Source: Flavobacteriales bacterium (GTDB taxonomy: Bacteria > Bacteroidota > Bacteroidia > Flavobacteriales_F > PHOS-HE28). From it: a stretch of 64,000 bases of DNA. The DNA lies in NCBI GenBank assembly GCA_030584065.1, contig CP129489.1:3019497-3083496 (forward strand). The letters are read 5' to 3'. Every line of letters starts with the position of its first letter. The first letter of the stretch is position 1. The notes under the pieces were generated by a model. The model was not told where the DNA came from. It saw nothing but the letters and a program-made list of their open reading frames with translations, and ran no database searches. The position numbers were made by a program, and so were the translations under genes. Shown one piece after another: positions 27,012-36,085 of the stretch.

Positions 27012-27025
27012 GGGTTGCTCAACCC
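27012..27025 (+). terminator. Possible terminator hairpin after holB
   Basis: GGGTTG-CT-CAACCC, a 6-bp perfect stem in the 171-bp gap between convergent holB and the T9SS operon. The surrounding bases carry GTTGAAGGTTG/CGGTTGAA-like short repeats also found, in opposite sense, at 34145-34180. A second imperfect hairpin (27087-27108) lies closer to the T9SS operon. No U-tract. Confidence 0.35.
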
Positions 27026-27140
27026 TGAACCAGCAGGGGATAGATGTGCAATGGCGGCAGCATGCAGCACTGCACCGTGCGGCCCGGTTTACACCGTGGG
27101 TGGCAAACCTCTACGGGCGCTAGTGCTTCTCAACCGAAGG

Positions 27141-28652
27141 TCATGGCTGCACGATGAGCCGCTCAGCTGGTAGCAGGCGCTGGCCCTCTTGAAGCAGCTC
27201 AGCCATGTATGCGCCAGCAGGCAGTCGCCGCGTATCCACCAGCACTTGGCCGTGTGCTTGCCCGATGGCTTCGGTATGCACCACGCGGCCCAGGGCATCC
27301 AGCAGCACCAATTGCGCTTGGCCCTGCAGGGCGGGCAGCTCATAAGAGAAGACCACCCAGGCGTTGGCGGGGTTGGGCTTGATGCTAAGCCGCAGGGCAG
27401 GCTTGGCGCGCTCGGAATCCACCACCCCCAGCCCGATCTCCCCGCCATGCAACCGGGTTACCATGCGCTGTAAGGTATCGTTGGTGGTGCCATCGCTGTA
27501 GCCGTGGTAGGCGCCCCAGATGTAGTAATCGCCGGAGGGGGCGCGCGCAATGCCGTCGATGGACCCATAGCGCTGGATCATCTGGCCGAGCGGGTAGTCG
27601 TAGCTGCCGCAGCCGCCGCCTTGAAAATAGTATGGCACAACGTTCCCCAGCGTATCGAGCATGCAGATTCCGTTGTAGGGCTGGCCCTCCACTTCGGCGA
27701 AAAAGCCCGTGACGATGATTAAGCCGGACTCCAAGGGCAGGAGGTCCACAACACCAGCGTCCCAAAACGTGAAACCCTCACCCTTCACCATGTTGAGCCC
27801 ATTGTTGAAGGTCGGGTCCAAGCTGCCATCGGGCAGCACGCGGATCAGCTGGATCGTGTCCGTCTGATTCTCCAGGCGGAACATCCCGCCCAGGTAGGCC
27901 CGGCCATCGGGCAGGGTTTCCATAGCCCACACGTAGCCCCAGGGTATGGGCGCGTTGAAGCTGTTGTCCAAGCTGCCATCGGCATGCACGCGGATCACCT
28001 TGCTCACCGGCTGGCCTTCGTACATGGTGCCCCACTGATGCACCAGGAACTTCCCGCCCAGGCCCCCGGCCGTGCCCGCCAGGTACTCCTTGATCCCGAA
28101 CACCGCCCCGTTGCCCGTGCGGTGCGTGCGCGTGGTGTCCAAGCGGCCATTGTTGAAGAACCAGACCAGGTTGTACCCGCCTTGGTAGCCGAGGTGCGGA
28201 GCATTAATGGTGTGGTAGCCGCCCAGCAGCACCCGGCCATCGGGGTACACATGGTAGTCGCCACCCTGGGCCGAATTGAAGTAGGGGTCGAAGTTCATGT
28301 GCTGGAAGGACGGGTCGATTTGCCCGTTGGGAAGCAACCGGCGCACCGTCTGGCTGCCCGCCACATAGTAGCGGTCCTGCCACCGGGTGAGCTTTGATCC
28401 ACCTTCGGAATATGGGAACGACTGGTCGTTTTGCCCATTTGCTGATACCCGCGCGAGGTAGCGTGGGTTGGTTTCGCCAGGAAACTCCATTCTACCGGAC
28501 AACAACATTTGCCCATTCGCCAAGAACGCGATGGAGTTGACGTTTCGAGCGGGAAGGTCCATCCTGAACTGCGTGTCAACGCTCAATGGAACCTGAGCGC
28601 CGCTGCTTGAGGCCGCACTTAGTGCGGCTGCAAGCATGATGTTGCGCCTCAT
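27141..28652 (-). CDS. T9SS delta-60-repeat surface protein (paralog A)
   Basis: 503 residues. Signal peptide (MRRNIMLAAALSAASSSGAQ) then repeats of the delta-60 type, e.g. VIRVHADGSLDNSFN and LIRVLPDGSLDPTFN, each with LPDGRAYLGG-like strands, which probably form a propeller. A T9SS domain closes the protein (LRLSIKPNPANAWVVF, LPAGAYMAEL). It is the third gene of a tightly coupled operon; its start overlaps the stop of paralog B by 4 bp. The middle region (about 130-270) and the stretch before the T9SS domain are nearly identical to paralog B, while residues ~290-360 differ. Confidence 0.88.
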   Translation of the reverse strand: MRRNIMLAAALSAASSSGAQVPLSVDTQFRMDLPARNVNSIAFLANGQMLLSGRMEFPGETNPRYLARVSANGQNDQSFPYSEGGSKLTRWQDRYYVAGSQTVRRLLPNGQIDPSFQHMNFDPYFNSAQGGDYHVYPDGRVLLGGYHTINAPHLGYQGGYNLVWFFNNGRLDTTRTHRTGNGAVFGIKEYLAGTAGGLGGKFLVHQWGTMYEGQPVSKVIRVHADGSLDNSFNAPIPWGYVWAMETLPDGRAYLGGMFRLENQTDTIQLIRVLPDGSLDPTFNNGLNMVKGEGFTFWDAGVVDLLPLESGLIIVTGFFAEVEGQPYNGICMLDTLGNVVPYYFQGGGCGSYDYPLGQMIQRYGSIDGIARAPSGDYYIWGAYHGYSDGTTNDTLQRMVTRLHGGEIGLGVVDSERAKPALRLSIKPNPANAWVVFSYELPALQGQAQLVLLDALGRVVHTEAIGQAHGQVLVDTRRLPAGAYMAELLQEGQRLLPAERLIVQP

Positions 28653-30160
28653 GGTTGCACGATGAGCCGTTCAGCAGGCAGCAGGCGGCTTGCTCCCTGC
28701 ACCACTTCCACCGTGTATGCGCCGGCTGGCAGCCCACGCGTATCCATGAGCACTTGGCCATTGCCGCGACCGAGGGAGGCACGCCACGCCTCGCGCCCCA
28801 TCACGTCCCGGACAATCAGCTGCGCTTCCCCGCTCAAGTCGGGCAACTCGCAGGTGAAGACAACCCAAGCATTGGCGGGGTTCGGCTTGATGCCTAGCCG
28901 CAGGGCAGGCTTGGCGCGCTCGGCATCCACCACCCCCAACCCGATCTCCCCGCCGTGCAACCGGGTCACCATGCGCTGCAGCGTATCGTTGGTGGTGCCA
29001 TCGCTGTAGCCGTGGTAGGCGCCCCAGATGTAGTAATCGCCGCTGGGCGCGCGGGTGATGCCCGAGAGTGCGCCATAGGTGACCGTTTGCATGCCCATCT
29101 GATAGTCGTAGTTGCCGCACATGGCGCCATCGGCATAGAAGGGAACCACTTGCCCGGTGGTATCGATGATGCAAAGACCACCGCGCGCGTAGCCTTCGAC
29201 GGTGTTGAAGTCGCCAGCTAGCGCGAGAAGACCGGAGCCCAGCTCACAGACGTCTATCACGCTCGGATGGGTTGCCAAGTGCGCCGTGTCAATTTCAAAA
29301 GCTAGCCAGTTGTTGAACGAGGGGTCCAGGCTTCCATCCGGCAGCAGCCGCACCAACTGGACCCTATCGGTGCCATTCTCCAGATGGTACTCGCCCGCGA
29401 TATACGCCCGCCCATCGGGCAGGGGCAGCATGTCGTAGATGTAGCCCCACGGTATCGGCGCATTGAAGCTGTTGTCCAGGCTGCCATCGGCGTGCACCCG
29501 GATCACCTTGCTCACCGGCTGCCCTTCGTACTGCGTGCCCCATTGGTGCACCAGGAACTTGCCGCCCAGGCCTCCGGCCGTGCCCGCCGGGTACTCCTTG
29601 ATCCGCCAAACCACGCCGTTGCCCGTGCGGTGCGTGCGCGTGGTGTCCAAGCGGCCATTGTTGTAGAACCAAATCAGGTTGTACGCGCCTTGGTAGCCAA
29701 GATGCGGGGCATTGATGGTGTGATAGCCGCCCAACAGCACCCGCCCATCGGGGTAAACATGGTAGTCGCCGCCTTGAAGAGAACTGAAGTAGGGGTCGAA
29801 GTTCATGTGCTGGAAGCTGTTGTCCAGCGTTCCGTTCGGCAGCAGGCGCCTTACGGTCTGGCTGCCGGCCACATAGTAGCGATCCTGCCATGGGGTGAGC
29901 TTGGCGCCTCCGTAGGTGAATGGGAAGCTCAAATCTCGGCTGCCGTCCGGATTGATGCGGGCAAGAGGCCACACATTGGCCTCGCCGGGAAACCGCATAT
30001 TGCCGGAGAGCAGCAATTGCCCATTCGGCATCGTGACCAAGGAATAGACATTCTGGGCGGGCAGGTCCATTCTGAAGCCAACATCGATGCTCAGCGGCGC
30101 TTGCGCCACCGTGCTGCTGGCAGCGCTGAGCGCCGCCAGCAGCATCAAATGGCTCTTCAT
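28649..30160 (-). CDS. T9SS delta-60-repeat surface protein (paralog B)
   Basis: 503 residues, same length and design as paralog A: signal peptide MKSHLMLLAALSAASSTVAQ, delta-60 repeats (VRLLPDGSLDPSFN), T9SS domain ending ERLIVQP. Its T9SS domain is closer to that of the 1280-residue protease upstream than to paralog A (CELPDLSGEAQLIVRDVMG versus CELPELTGDAQLIVRDMMG), pointing to gene conversion or recent domain copying. Starts overlap by 4 bp on both sides (ATGA), so translation is coupled across the operon. Confidence 0.88.
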   Translation of the reverse strand: MKSHLMLLAALSAASSTVAQAPLSIDVGFRMDLPAQNVYSLVTMPNGQLLLSGNMRFPGEANVWPLARINPDGSRDLSFPFTYGGAKLTPWQDRYYVAGSQTVRRLLPNGTLDNSFQHMNFDPYFSSLQGGDYHVYPDGRVLLGGYHTINAPHLGYQGAYNLIWFYNNGRLDTTRTHRTGNGVVWRIKEYPAGTAGGLGGKFLVHQWGTQYEGQPVSKVIRVHADGSLDNSFNAPIPWGYIYDMLPLPDGRAYIAGEYHLENGTDRVQLVRLLPDGSLDPSFNNWLAFEIDTAHLATHPSVIDVCELGSGLLALAGDFNTVEGYARGGLCIIDTTGQVVPFYADGAMCGNYDYQMGMQTVTYGALSGITRAPSGDYYIWGAYHGYSDGTTNDTLQRMVTRLHGGEIGLGVVDAERAKPALRLGIKPNPANAWVVFTCELPDLSGEAQLIVRDVMGREAWRASLGRGNGQVLMDTRGLPAGAYTVEVVQGASRLLPAERLIVQP

Positions 30161-33100
30161 GGCTGTACAATCAGCCGCTCGGCCGGCAGAAGTCGGCTAG
30201 TGCCCTGCACCACCTCTGCGGAATAAGTACCGGCAGGCAGCCCGCGCGTATCCATAAGCACTTGGCCATTGCCACGGCCTATGGCACCGCGCCAAGCCTC
30301 GCGCCCCATCATGTCACGCACGATCAGTTGCGCGTCGCCTGTAAGCTCAGGCAACTCACAGGTGAAGACCACCCAGGCGTTGGCCGGGTTGGGCTTGATG
30401 CCTAAACGCGGCTGCTCCTTGTTGGCAACCACCGGACGGCGTACACGCGCTTTCGGCTCCGCTCCCGCATCGCCGGTGTAGGGGCTGCGGCAGTTGCCAT
30501 AGTTGTAGCAGAGCAGATGGCTGGCCCATTGCGTGGGGCGGTCGTGCTCCACATCAATGAACAACTGCAATTGCGCCACCTCTGCGCCAGTGAGCTGCGC
30601 CGTGCTGCGGCCATCGGCATGCACCGCTTCCAGGAAGTCGATGTAGGTCAGCATGCGCGCGCGCTCATCCACCTGCTTGCCTTTGAGCTCGTGCTCGCCG
30701 GGCAGGGCGGTGATCAGGTCGCGGGCCTGGGCGTACTGGTTGCGGCCCACCAGCAGCAGGGCCTCATCGTAGCGCGCCTCCGCCGTGCGCAGCAATTGCA
30801 GCGCGGCCAGCTCTTCGGCCTGATCGGTGCCGTTCTCCTCATCGTCGGCGGCCAGCAGTTCGGCCAGCGCGTAGGCGGCCTCGCTCATGCGCAAGTGCTC
30901 CTGCCCCATCTGCATCTCCAGGGTAGCGCGGTAGGTCTTCACGGTCCAACTGGCCTCGACGGCCTCCAACAGCGACTCAGGCAGGGGCTGGGTGCATTCG
31001 GTCTCGAGCCATTTCAGGAAGCCCTCCTTCTGGGTGGCTTCGGGATTCGCGATACAGATCTCAGCGCGCATGGCATCGGGGAAGCCCTCCTTCTCCATGG
31101 CTTCCTTCAGCACGTCAACGCTCAGGTAGGGGCTCTTGCTCAGCAGGTAGGCGCGCAGGTCCCAGTAGTCCTGCGGCCAGGCTGCCGCGATCTCATCCAG
31201 CACCACATCGGTGCTGCCGCCATCGATCAGGTTGGCGTAGAGGAAGCGCAGCCCGGCGTAGGCCTGCCGCGCCTGCTCCACTTCGCCTTGCAGGGCCAGT
31301 TGGTCGCTGGCCCAGCTGACGAGGATGGGGCAGCCGTAGAGCACCTGCGGACCGCTGAGCGTGGGCGCCACGAGGCCCTGCACCGTGGTGGGTGCGTAAT
31401 GGGGCGCGCTCACATGCCAATAGGTGATCAGGCTCTGGGTGCTCACACGGATGTCCAACGCGCTGTTGGTGCCATTGTCCAGGTAGTTCAGCGCGGGCAC
31501 GTTCTGCCAGCCTTGGTTCAGGCGGATGGTGTGGTTCTGCAACTCGTTTGCTTGCGCCCCTTGCGCCTGCCTGCTCCAGATGTTCCACCCGTTGGCGTTG
31601 TTGGTGTTGCAAAGGAATTGCAGCCCAATGGCGGCGGGGTTGCCGGTGTTGGCGCTCACGCCTTCGCCCACGTAGCCGCGGTCCATGCCGCTCACGGTAT
31701 TGCTGCGGATGCTCTCGCTGGCGGTATTGGTGTAGCCGATCACGATGCCCTCAGTATCAGCGAACGGCTCGCTGGCCTCAGTGAGCGCATTGTCCATAAC
31801 ACGCAAGCCGTTGCAATGCGTGAAGAAGATGCCGCGGTGGAACTGCTCCCAAAAGACTTCATCCGGGGCATCCAGCGTCACCGCCCGCTCGCCCACGTTG
31901 AAGGTGCAATGGCGCACCATCGGGTTCCGCAGGCCCTCGCCATACACGCCGCACACGTTGCTGGCGAACTGGGCGCGGTGCACGCTGAGGCGCGGTAGCC
32001 CCACGCTGGCCGTGGCATGCACGCCGTGGTCGAGGCCGGTGAAGGTGCAGGGCATCTGGGTGGCCACCGGGCAATTGTAGCCGCCATTGGGGCAAGCCGC
32101 CTGTACCCACACCGTGCTGTTGTGCGCCTTGATGCCATAGCCCAGTTGGCTGCTGTATTCTGGGTATTGGCCGCTGTGCTCAAAAGCGCAGGCGCGGAAG
32201 CTCACGCGCACGCCGTTGAGGTCGGCCAAGGCGATGGGGTTGTTGTTGCCGTGGATGTTGTCGAAGTCCTCGGTCCACTCGAAACGGGCGTGGGCGAAGG
32301 TGCTGCGGTTGTTGAGGGCCACCAGGCCATTGCTGGAAAGGCTGGTGTAGGGATCGAACTTCACACCTGTGCGGCAGTTGCGGATAACGCAGGGCGGGTT
32401 GCTCGCCGTGCCCTCGAAGCGGATCACGCCGCCGGCCTTTGTGGGGTCGCCGGGCTTGCCGAGGTAAACGCCGGTCTCGGCGTTCTCGATGATGCCGCCG
32501 TTCTTGATGACGACGAGGCCTTGGTGGGCGAGGTTGGTGACCCCGGGCCACCACCATGATTGCAGTCCATCCTGTTGACCCTGATTCGCGTTGCCCCATA
32601 CCTCGATGCCCCGGAATGGCGCATTGAAGTAGCCCGCCTCCGCATTGTAACTGGCGTTGGTGATGGTGCCGCCATCGATTAGCAAGACGCCACCGGGCTC
32701 CACCACGATCTTGGCCTCGCCGACAAGCTCGGTGCGGCAGGTGATCTTCAGCATCTGCTTGTTCCGCACGTGGACGTTCTGATAGAGCTTCAACGGAAAG
32801 TCCCAGGCCCAAACAGCGCCGTCGTTGAATTGGGTTGGCCAGCTGAGAATGGCGTCGGCGTTGTAGCCTTCTGCGGCTTTGCTCACTTGAGTGACCGATA
32901 GCGTGCGGTGCATCCGGCCCATCTGCAGGTTGCTCGAATGAAAGCCGACGCTCGGCGCCATGACATTGTTGGTACAGATATCGAATTCGTTTGCGGTTGC
33001 ATCGCAACCATTGAAGCCGCCCATGGGACAATAGTTGATGAAGGGAAGCCCCGAAGCGCATTGCGACGCAACATTCTGAACGGTGCACCACGGTGCTTGC

Positions 33101-34030
33101 TGGTAACAGGAGAACACGTCTGGCATGAAATCGAACTGTCCACTATTGAGCGGCGCGGACCAGTCATACACGTGCGTAAGATCCATGGCATGCATGAATT
33201 CATGCGCCCATTGCTGGGCGACAGCACCCCATTGCCAATCCGTAGGTCCCCAGAAATTCGGGTTCTCTGAGCCATGCACCACAACCCAGGCGGGATTGTC
33301 CCAAAAGAAACTACCTGGTGTCGGATTGCAAGCAGTGCCCGAACTCGAGCCGCAGGACCAGGGGCCCACAACGTGCCAGAGCACGGTGTTCTTCAGGTCG
33401 GGTCGATCGGCCAGTGCAGCATTGGAGCACGCCTCCATGACTTGCGAGTCAGTGCATCCAATATTGTTAGCGCTCCACCACCATGTGCTGTTCCGGAACA
33501 CAATATCAGCGAGCTTCAATTGAATGCGGGTGTCCTGCAGGTAATAATCCAGGTCGGGTATGCCGGGATCAGACGGTGGGGCTACGGACTCGAAGTAATT
33601 CTCAGAGATGTAGTCGATCATCATGGCCATCCGTTGACGATTCAGCGGTGTGTCCAACCAATTGTAGTCCCCTTCATCGCGCAACCATATGTGCAGGCTG
33701 ATAGATATCTGCTTGGTCGCGGTTGGTCGATGGTGATACCCTGCTACATCGTTTGACCCGTAGCCAGCTCCGGAGTATCCTGGAGGAAATGGTACATGCC
33801 AGACTTGTGTGCTCCATCCTGGGTTTCCACCGTTATTGTAGAACTCGGTGCTCGATTGATTACATCCCGCCCCCCCTCCTCCGCGTTGGTAGAATGGGAC
33901 TTCTGAACCTGAATATCCGCAGCCCTCTACCTGCGCATATGCACTAGTGATCAGCAATAGCCCCGTTGGGGGGGGGGGAGGCAATAAACGCCGCCGCAAG
34001 CGCGGCTAGCCAGAGCCTTCTCGTTCTCAT
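30157..34030 (-). CDS. Secreted metzincin-like protease with beta-helix and T9SS domain; frameshift in C11 tract
   Basis: The body is a 1280-residue frame open from 33999. Its zinc motif HEFMHAMDLTH (His266, Glu267, His270, His276 in that frame) fits HExxHxxGxxH but with Asp at the usual Gly; a Met-turn follows (NNVMAPS, then QMGRMHRTLS), as in pappalysin-like metzincins. About 430-880 reads as a parallel beta-helix (FRGIEVWGNA, GVKFDPYTSL, FRACAFEHSG), then a helical region with AYALAELLAADDEE, then a T9SS domain. The apparent TTG start lacks a signal peptide; ATG 34030 in another frame gives MRTRRLWLAALAAAFIA, and removing one C from the 11-C tract (33968-33978) joins it to LLLITSAYAQ. A promoter lies 37 nt upstream of that ATG. 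Confidence 0.8.
33968..33978 (-). repeat. C11 homopolymer tract inside the protease start region
   Basis: Eleven consecutive G on the plus strand (C on the coding strand), 17 codons after ATG 34030. With 11 C the signal-peptide frame stops 12 codons after the first Ser of the tract; with 10 C (or 13) it continues into the protease. This is the arrangement of a slipped-strand contingency tract; a homopolymer sequencing error would look the same. Confidence 0.85.
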
Positions 34031-34066
34031 GGTGGAGGGTTTGGATGGTGGTTCTGAAGGGTATGC

Positions 34067-34097
34067 CGAAGGTAGCAGCACGGTTGAGGTGTGCAAC
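34067..34097 (-). promoter_or_regulatory. Promoter of the T9SS operon
   Basis: On the minus strand: GTTG at 34097-34094 (-33), 19-bp spacer, TACCTTCG at 34074-34067 (-7). It ends 36 nt upstream of ATG 34030, which supports that ATG as the true start. A 7-bp hairpin (34114-34129, CCCGGGT arms) lies further upstream. Confidence 0.6.
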
Positions 34098-34188
34098 CGG
34101 TTTGCAGGGTCAACCCGGGTGTACCCGGGCTCGGCACACCAGCAACCTGCCAAACCTCAACCTTCCAACCCTCAACCTGAGTCCCTTC

Positions 34189-34196
34189 TATCTTCG
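34189..34196 (+). promoter_or_regulatory. -7 element TATCTTCG of ricT
   Basis: TAnnTTCG form, 5 nt before the ricT ATG at 34202, implying a very short or absent leader. Confidence 0.5.
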
Positions 34197-34201
34197 CCCC
34201 C

Positions 34202-35527
34202 ATGGCATGCGGCAATTGCGGATCGGGGGCTGACGGGAAGCCGGCAGGGTGCAAGAGCAACGGCTATTGCAGCACCAGCGGCTGCAACAAGCTGGGCGTC
34301 TTCGATTGGCTCACAGGGGTGCCCCTCCCGCAAGGGCAGCAGCCGTTCGACGGGGTGGAGGTGCGCTTCAAGAACACGCGGAAGGCCTTCTACCGCAACA
34401 CCTCCGGCCTTACCCTGATGCCGGGCGACCTGGTGACGGTGGATGCCGCTCCGGGCCATGATGTGGGCATGGTGAGCCTCGCCGGTGAGCTCGTGCGCGC
34501 CCAGATGGCACGGCGCGGCGCGGCGGCGGAGACCTACGAGCTGCGCAAGATCCTGCGGAAGAGCACCCAGGAGGACATCGACCGCTGGCACGAAGCCCGC
34601 AAGCGCGAGGACGACACCCTCTTCGCGGCCCGCCAGATGGTGCGCGATGCCCGGCTGGACATGAAGGTGACCGATGTGGAGTTCCAAGGGGACGGCACCA
34701 AGGCCATCGTGTACTACACCGCTGAGGAGCGCATCGACTTCCGCGGCATCGTGCGCACCATGAGCGACCGCTTCAAGGTGCGGCTGGAGATGAAGCAGAT
34801 CGGCGCGCGGCAGGAGGCCGGCCGCATCGGAGGCATCGGCAGCTGCGGCCGCGAGCTGTGCTGCAGCACCTGGCTCACGGATTTCCGCAGCGTCACCACC
34901 AGCGCGGCGCGTTACCAGCAGCTGGCGCTCAACCCGCAGAAGCTCGCTGGCCAGTGCGGCAAGCTGAAATGCTGCCTGAACTACGAGCTGGACATGTACA
35001 TCGAGGCGATCAAGAGCTATCCCTCGCAGAACGCAAAGCTCAGGACCCAGCAAGGCACCGGCACACATATGAAGACGGACATCTTCGCCGGCAGGATGTG
35101 GTACGGGTTCAAGAAGCCGGGCGAGCCTTTCGTCATGGCCGGCTTCCCGGTGGAGGTGGTGCGCGACATCCTGGCCCAGAACAAGCAGGGCGTGGAGCCG
35201 GAGGTGGACCTCAACATGACGGATGAGCCCGTGGAGGAGGTGAAGAAGCCGGACTACGAGAACGTGGTGGGGCAGGACGACCTGACGCGCTTCGACAGCA
35301 AGATCAAGAGCGGCAAGAAGCGCTCGCGCAGCAAGGGGCGTGACAAGAAGCCAGGCGGCCAGGGCCCTCGCCCGCAGCCGGGTCCCAAGCCGCAGCAGGC
35401 GCAGGCGGCCGGCCCCAAGCCGGAGGGAGATGCCGCTGGCCGCAGCGATCGTCGGCGACGGGGCCGCGGCCGCCGCAGCGACCGCCCGCCCGGCGGCAGC
35501 GCCCCGCCAACACCGCCCGCCGCGTGA
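34202..35527 (+). CDS. ricT: PSP1-domain protein, RicT-like
   Basis: 441 residues. The N-terminus is Cys-rich (MACGNCGSG, CKSNGYCSTSGCN). The PSP1 core carries GRIGGIGSCGRELCCSTWL and KLAGQCGKLKCCLNYEL, whose cysteines coordinate an Fe-S cluster in the Bacillus RicT/YaaT homologue. That protein works with RicA and RicF in RNase Y-dependent mRNA processing; the role in Bacteroidota is less clear. A charged 110-residue tail rich in Lys/Arg/Pro follows (KKRSRSKGRDKKPGG). It starts the ricT-gldH-pbp1A group; stop overlaps the gldH GTG by 4 bp. Confidence 0.9.
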   Translation: MACGNCGSGADGKPAGCKSNGYCSTSGCNKLGVFDWLTGVPLPQGQQPFDGVEVRFKNTRKAFYRNTSGLTLMPGDLVTVDAAPGHDVGMVSLAGELVRAQMARRGAAAETYELRKILRKSTQEDIDRWHEARKREDDTLFAARQMVRDARLDMKVTDVEFQGDGTKAIVYYTAEERIDFRGIVRTMSDRFKVRLEMKQIGARQEAGRIGGIGSCGRELCCSTWLTDFRSVTTSAARYQQLALNPQKLAGQCGKLKCCLNYELDMYIEAIKSYPSQNAKLRTQQGTGTHMKTDIFAGRMWYGFKKPGEPFVMAGFPVEVVRDILAQNKQGVEPEVDLNMTDEPVEEVKKPDYENVVGQDDLTRFDSKIKSGKKRSRSKGRDKKPGGQGPRPQPGPKPQQAQAAGPKPEGDAAGRSDRRRRGRGRRSDRPPGGSAPPTPPAA

Positions 35528-36003
35528 GGCCCGCGTACGCCTTGGTGCCGCTGCTCGCCCTATGGGGCTGCGCCGACAACCTCGTCCACCAGGCCGATGC
35601 GCCCATCCCCAACGGGGCGTGGGACAACGGGCTGAAGCCCGCGTTCGCATTCGACATCAGCGACACGGTGAGCAAGCACGACGTGTATATCGATGTACGG
35701 CATACCGGCGACTATGCCTACAGCGACCTGTACCTCTTCGTGGACCTCGAGGGGCCCGGCGGCCGCGCGCAGCGCGATACCGTGGAGTGCATCCTGGCCG
35801 ACCCCACCGGCCGCTGGCTGGGCCGGGGTACGGGCTTCATCTTCGCCAGCCGCACCCGCCATGCCAAGGTGCTCTATCGCCTGGGCAACCGCTTCCCTGC
35901 CGCCGGGCGCTACACCATCACGCTCGAGCAGGCCATGCGCGAGAACCCCCTGCCCGGGGTGCTCGATGTAGGCGTGACCGTGGAGCGGAGCGCAGCGCAA
36001 TAG
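35524..36003 (+). CDS. gldH: Gliding motility lipoprotein GldH
   Basis: 159 residues from GTG 35524, overlapping the ricT stop. Lipoprotein signal with lipobox LWGC at about residue 16. The core shows W..GLKPAFAFDISDTVSKHDVY followed by RHTGDYAYSDLYLFVDLEGP, matching the GldH pattern (NRxDYPYSNL-type). GldH is an outer-membrane-associated lipoprotein needed for gliding and T9SS-linked motility in Flavobacterium; its genomic place right after the PSP1 gene and before a PBP1A is the usual one in Bacteroidota. Presence does not prove motility here. Confidence 0.85.
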   Translation: MRPAYALVPLLALWGCADNLVHQADAPIPNGAWDNGLKPAFAFDISDTVSKHDVYIDVRHTGDYAYSDLYLFVDLEGPGGRAQRDTVECILADPTGRWLGRGTGFIFASRTRHAKVLYRLGNRFPAAGRYTITLEQAMRENPLPGVLDVGVTVERSAAQ

Positions 36004-36070
36004 GGCGGCGGTCACCGCCCGTCTGTTGAAAGCCAGCGGGCACCCCTCCGGCGCCCCCGTCCCGCACGGG

Positions 36071-36078
36071 TAACTTCG
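36071..36078 (+). promoter_or_regulatory. -7 element TAACTTCG of pbp1A
   Basis: TAnnTTCG form, 7 nt before the pbp1A ATG. Suggests its own promoter despite the 82-bp distance from gldH. Confidence 0.45.
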
Positions 36079-36085
36079 CACGCCG

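Noticed and set aside
30517-31998. 493-codon plus-strand frame inside the metzincin gene
   Set aside because: Antisense shadow; the minus strand carries the conserved repeats and sorting domain.
33999-34001. TTG start of the metzincin frame (MRRRLLPPPPP)
   Set aside because: Reads through the poly-C tract into proline repeats without a signal peptide; ATG 34030 with a frameshift fits promoter and export better.
34114-34129. CCCGGGT/ACCCGGG hairpin upstream of the T9SS operon
   Set aside because: Lies upstream of both divergent promoters; no U-tract or partner copy, so neither terminator nor operator can be supported.
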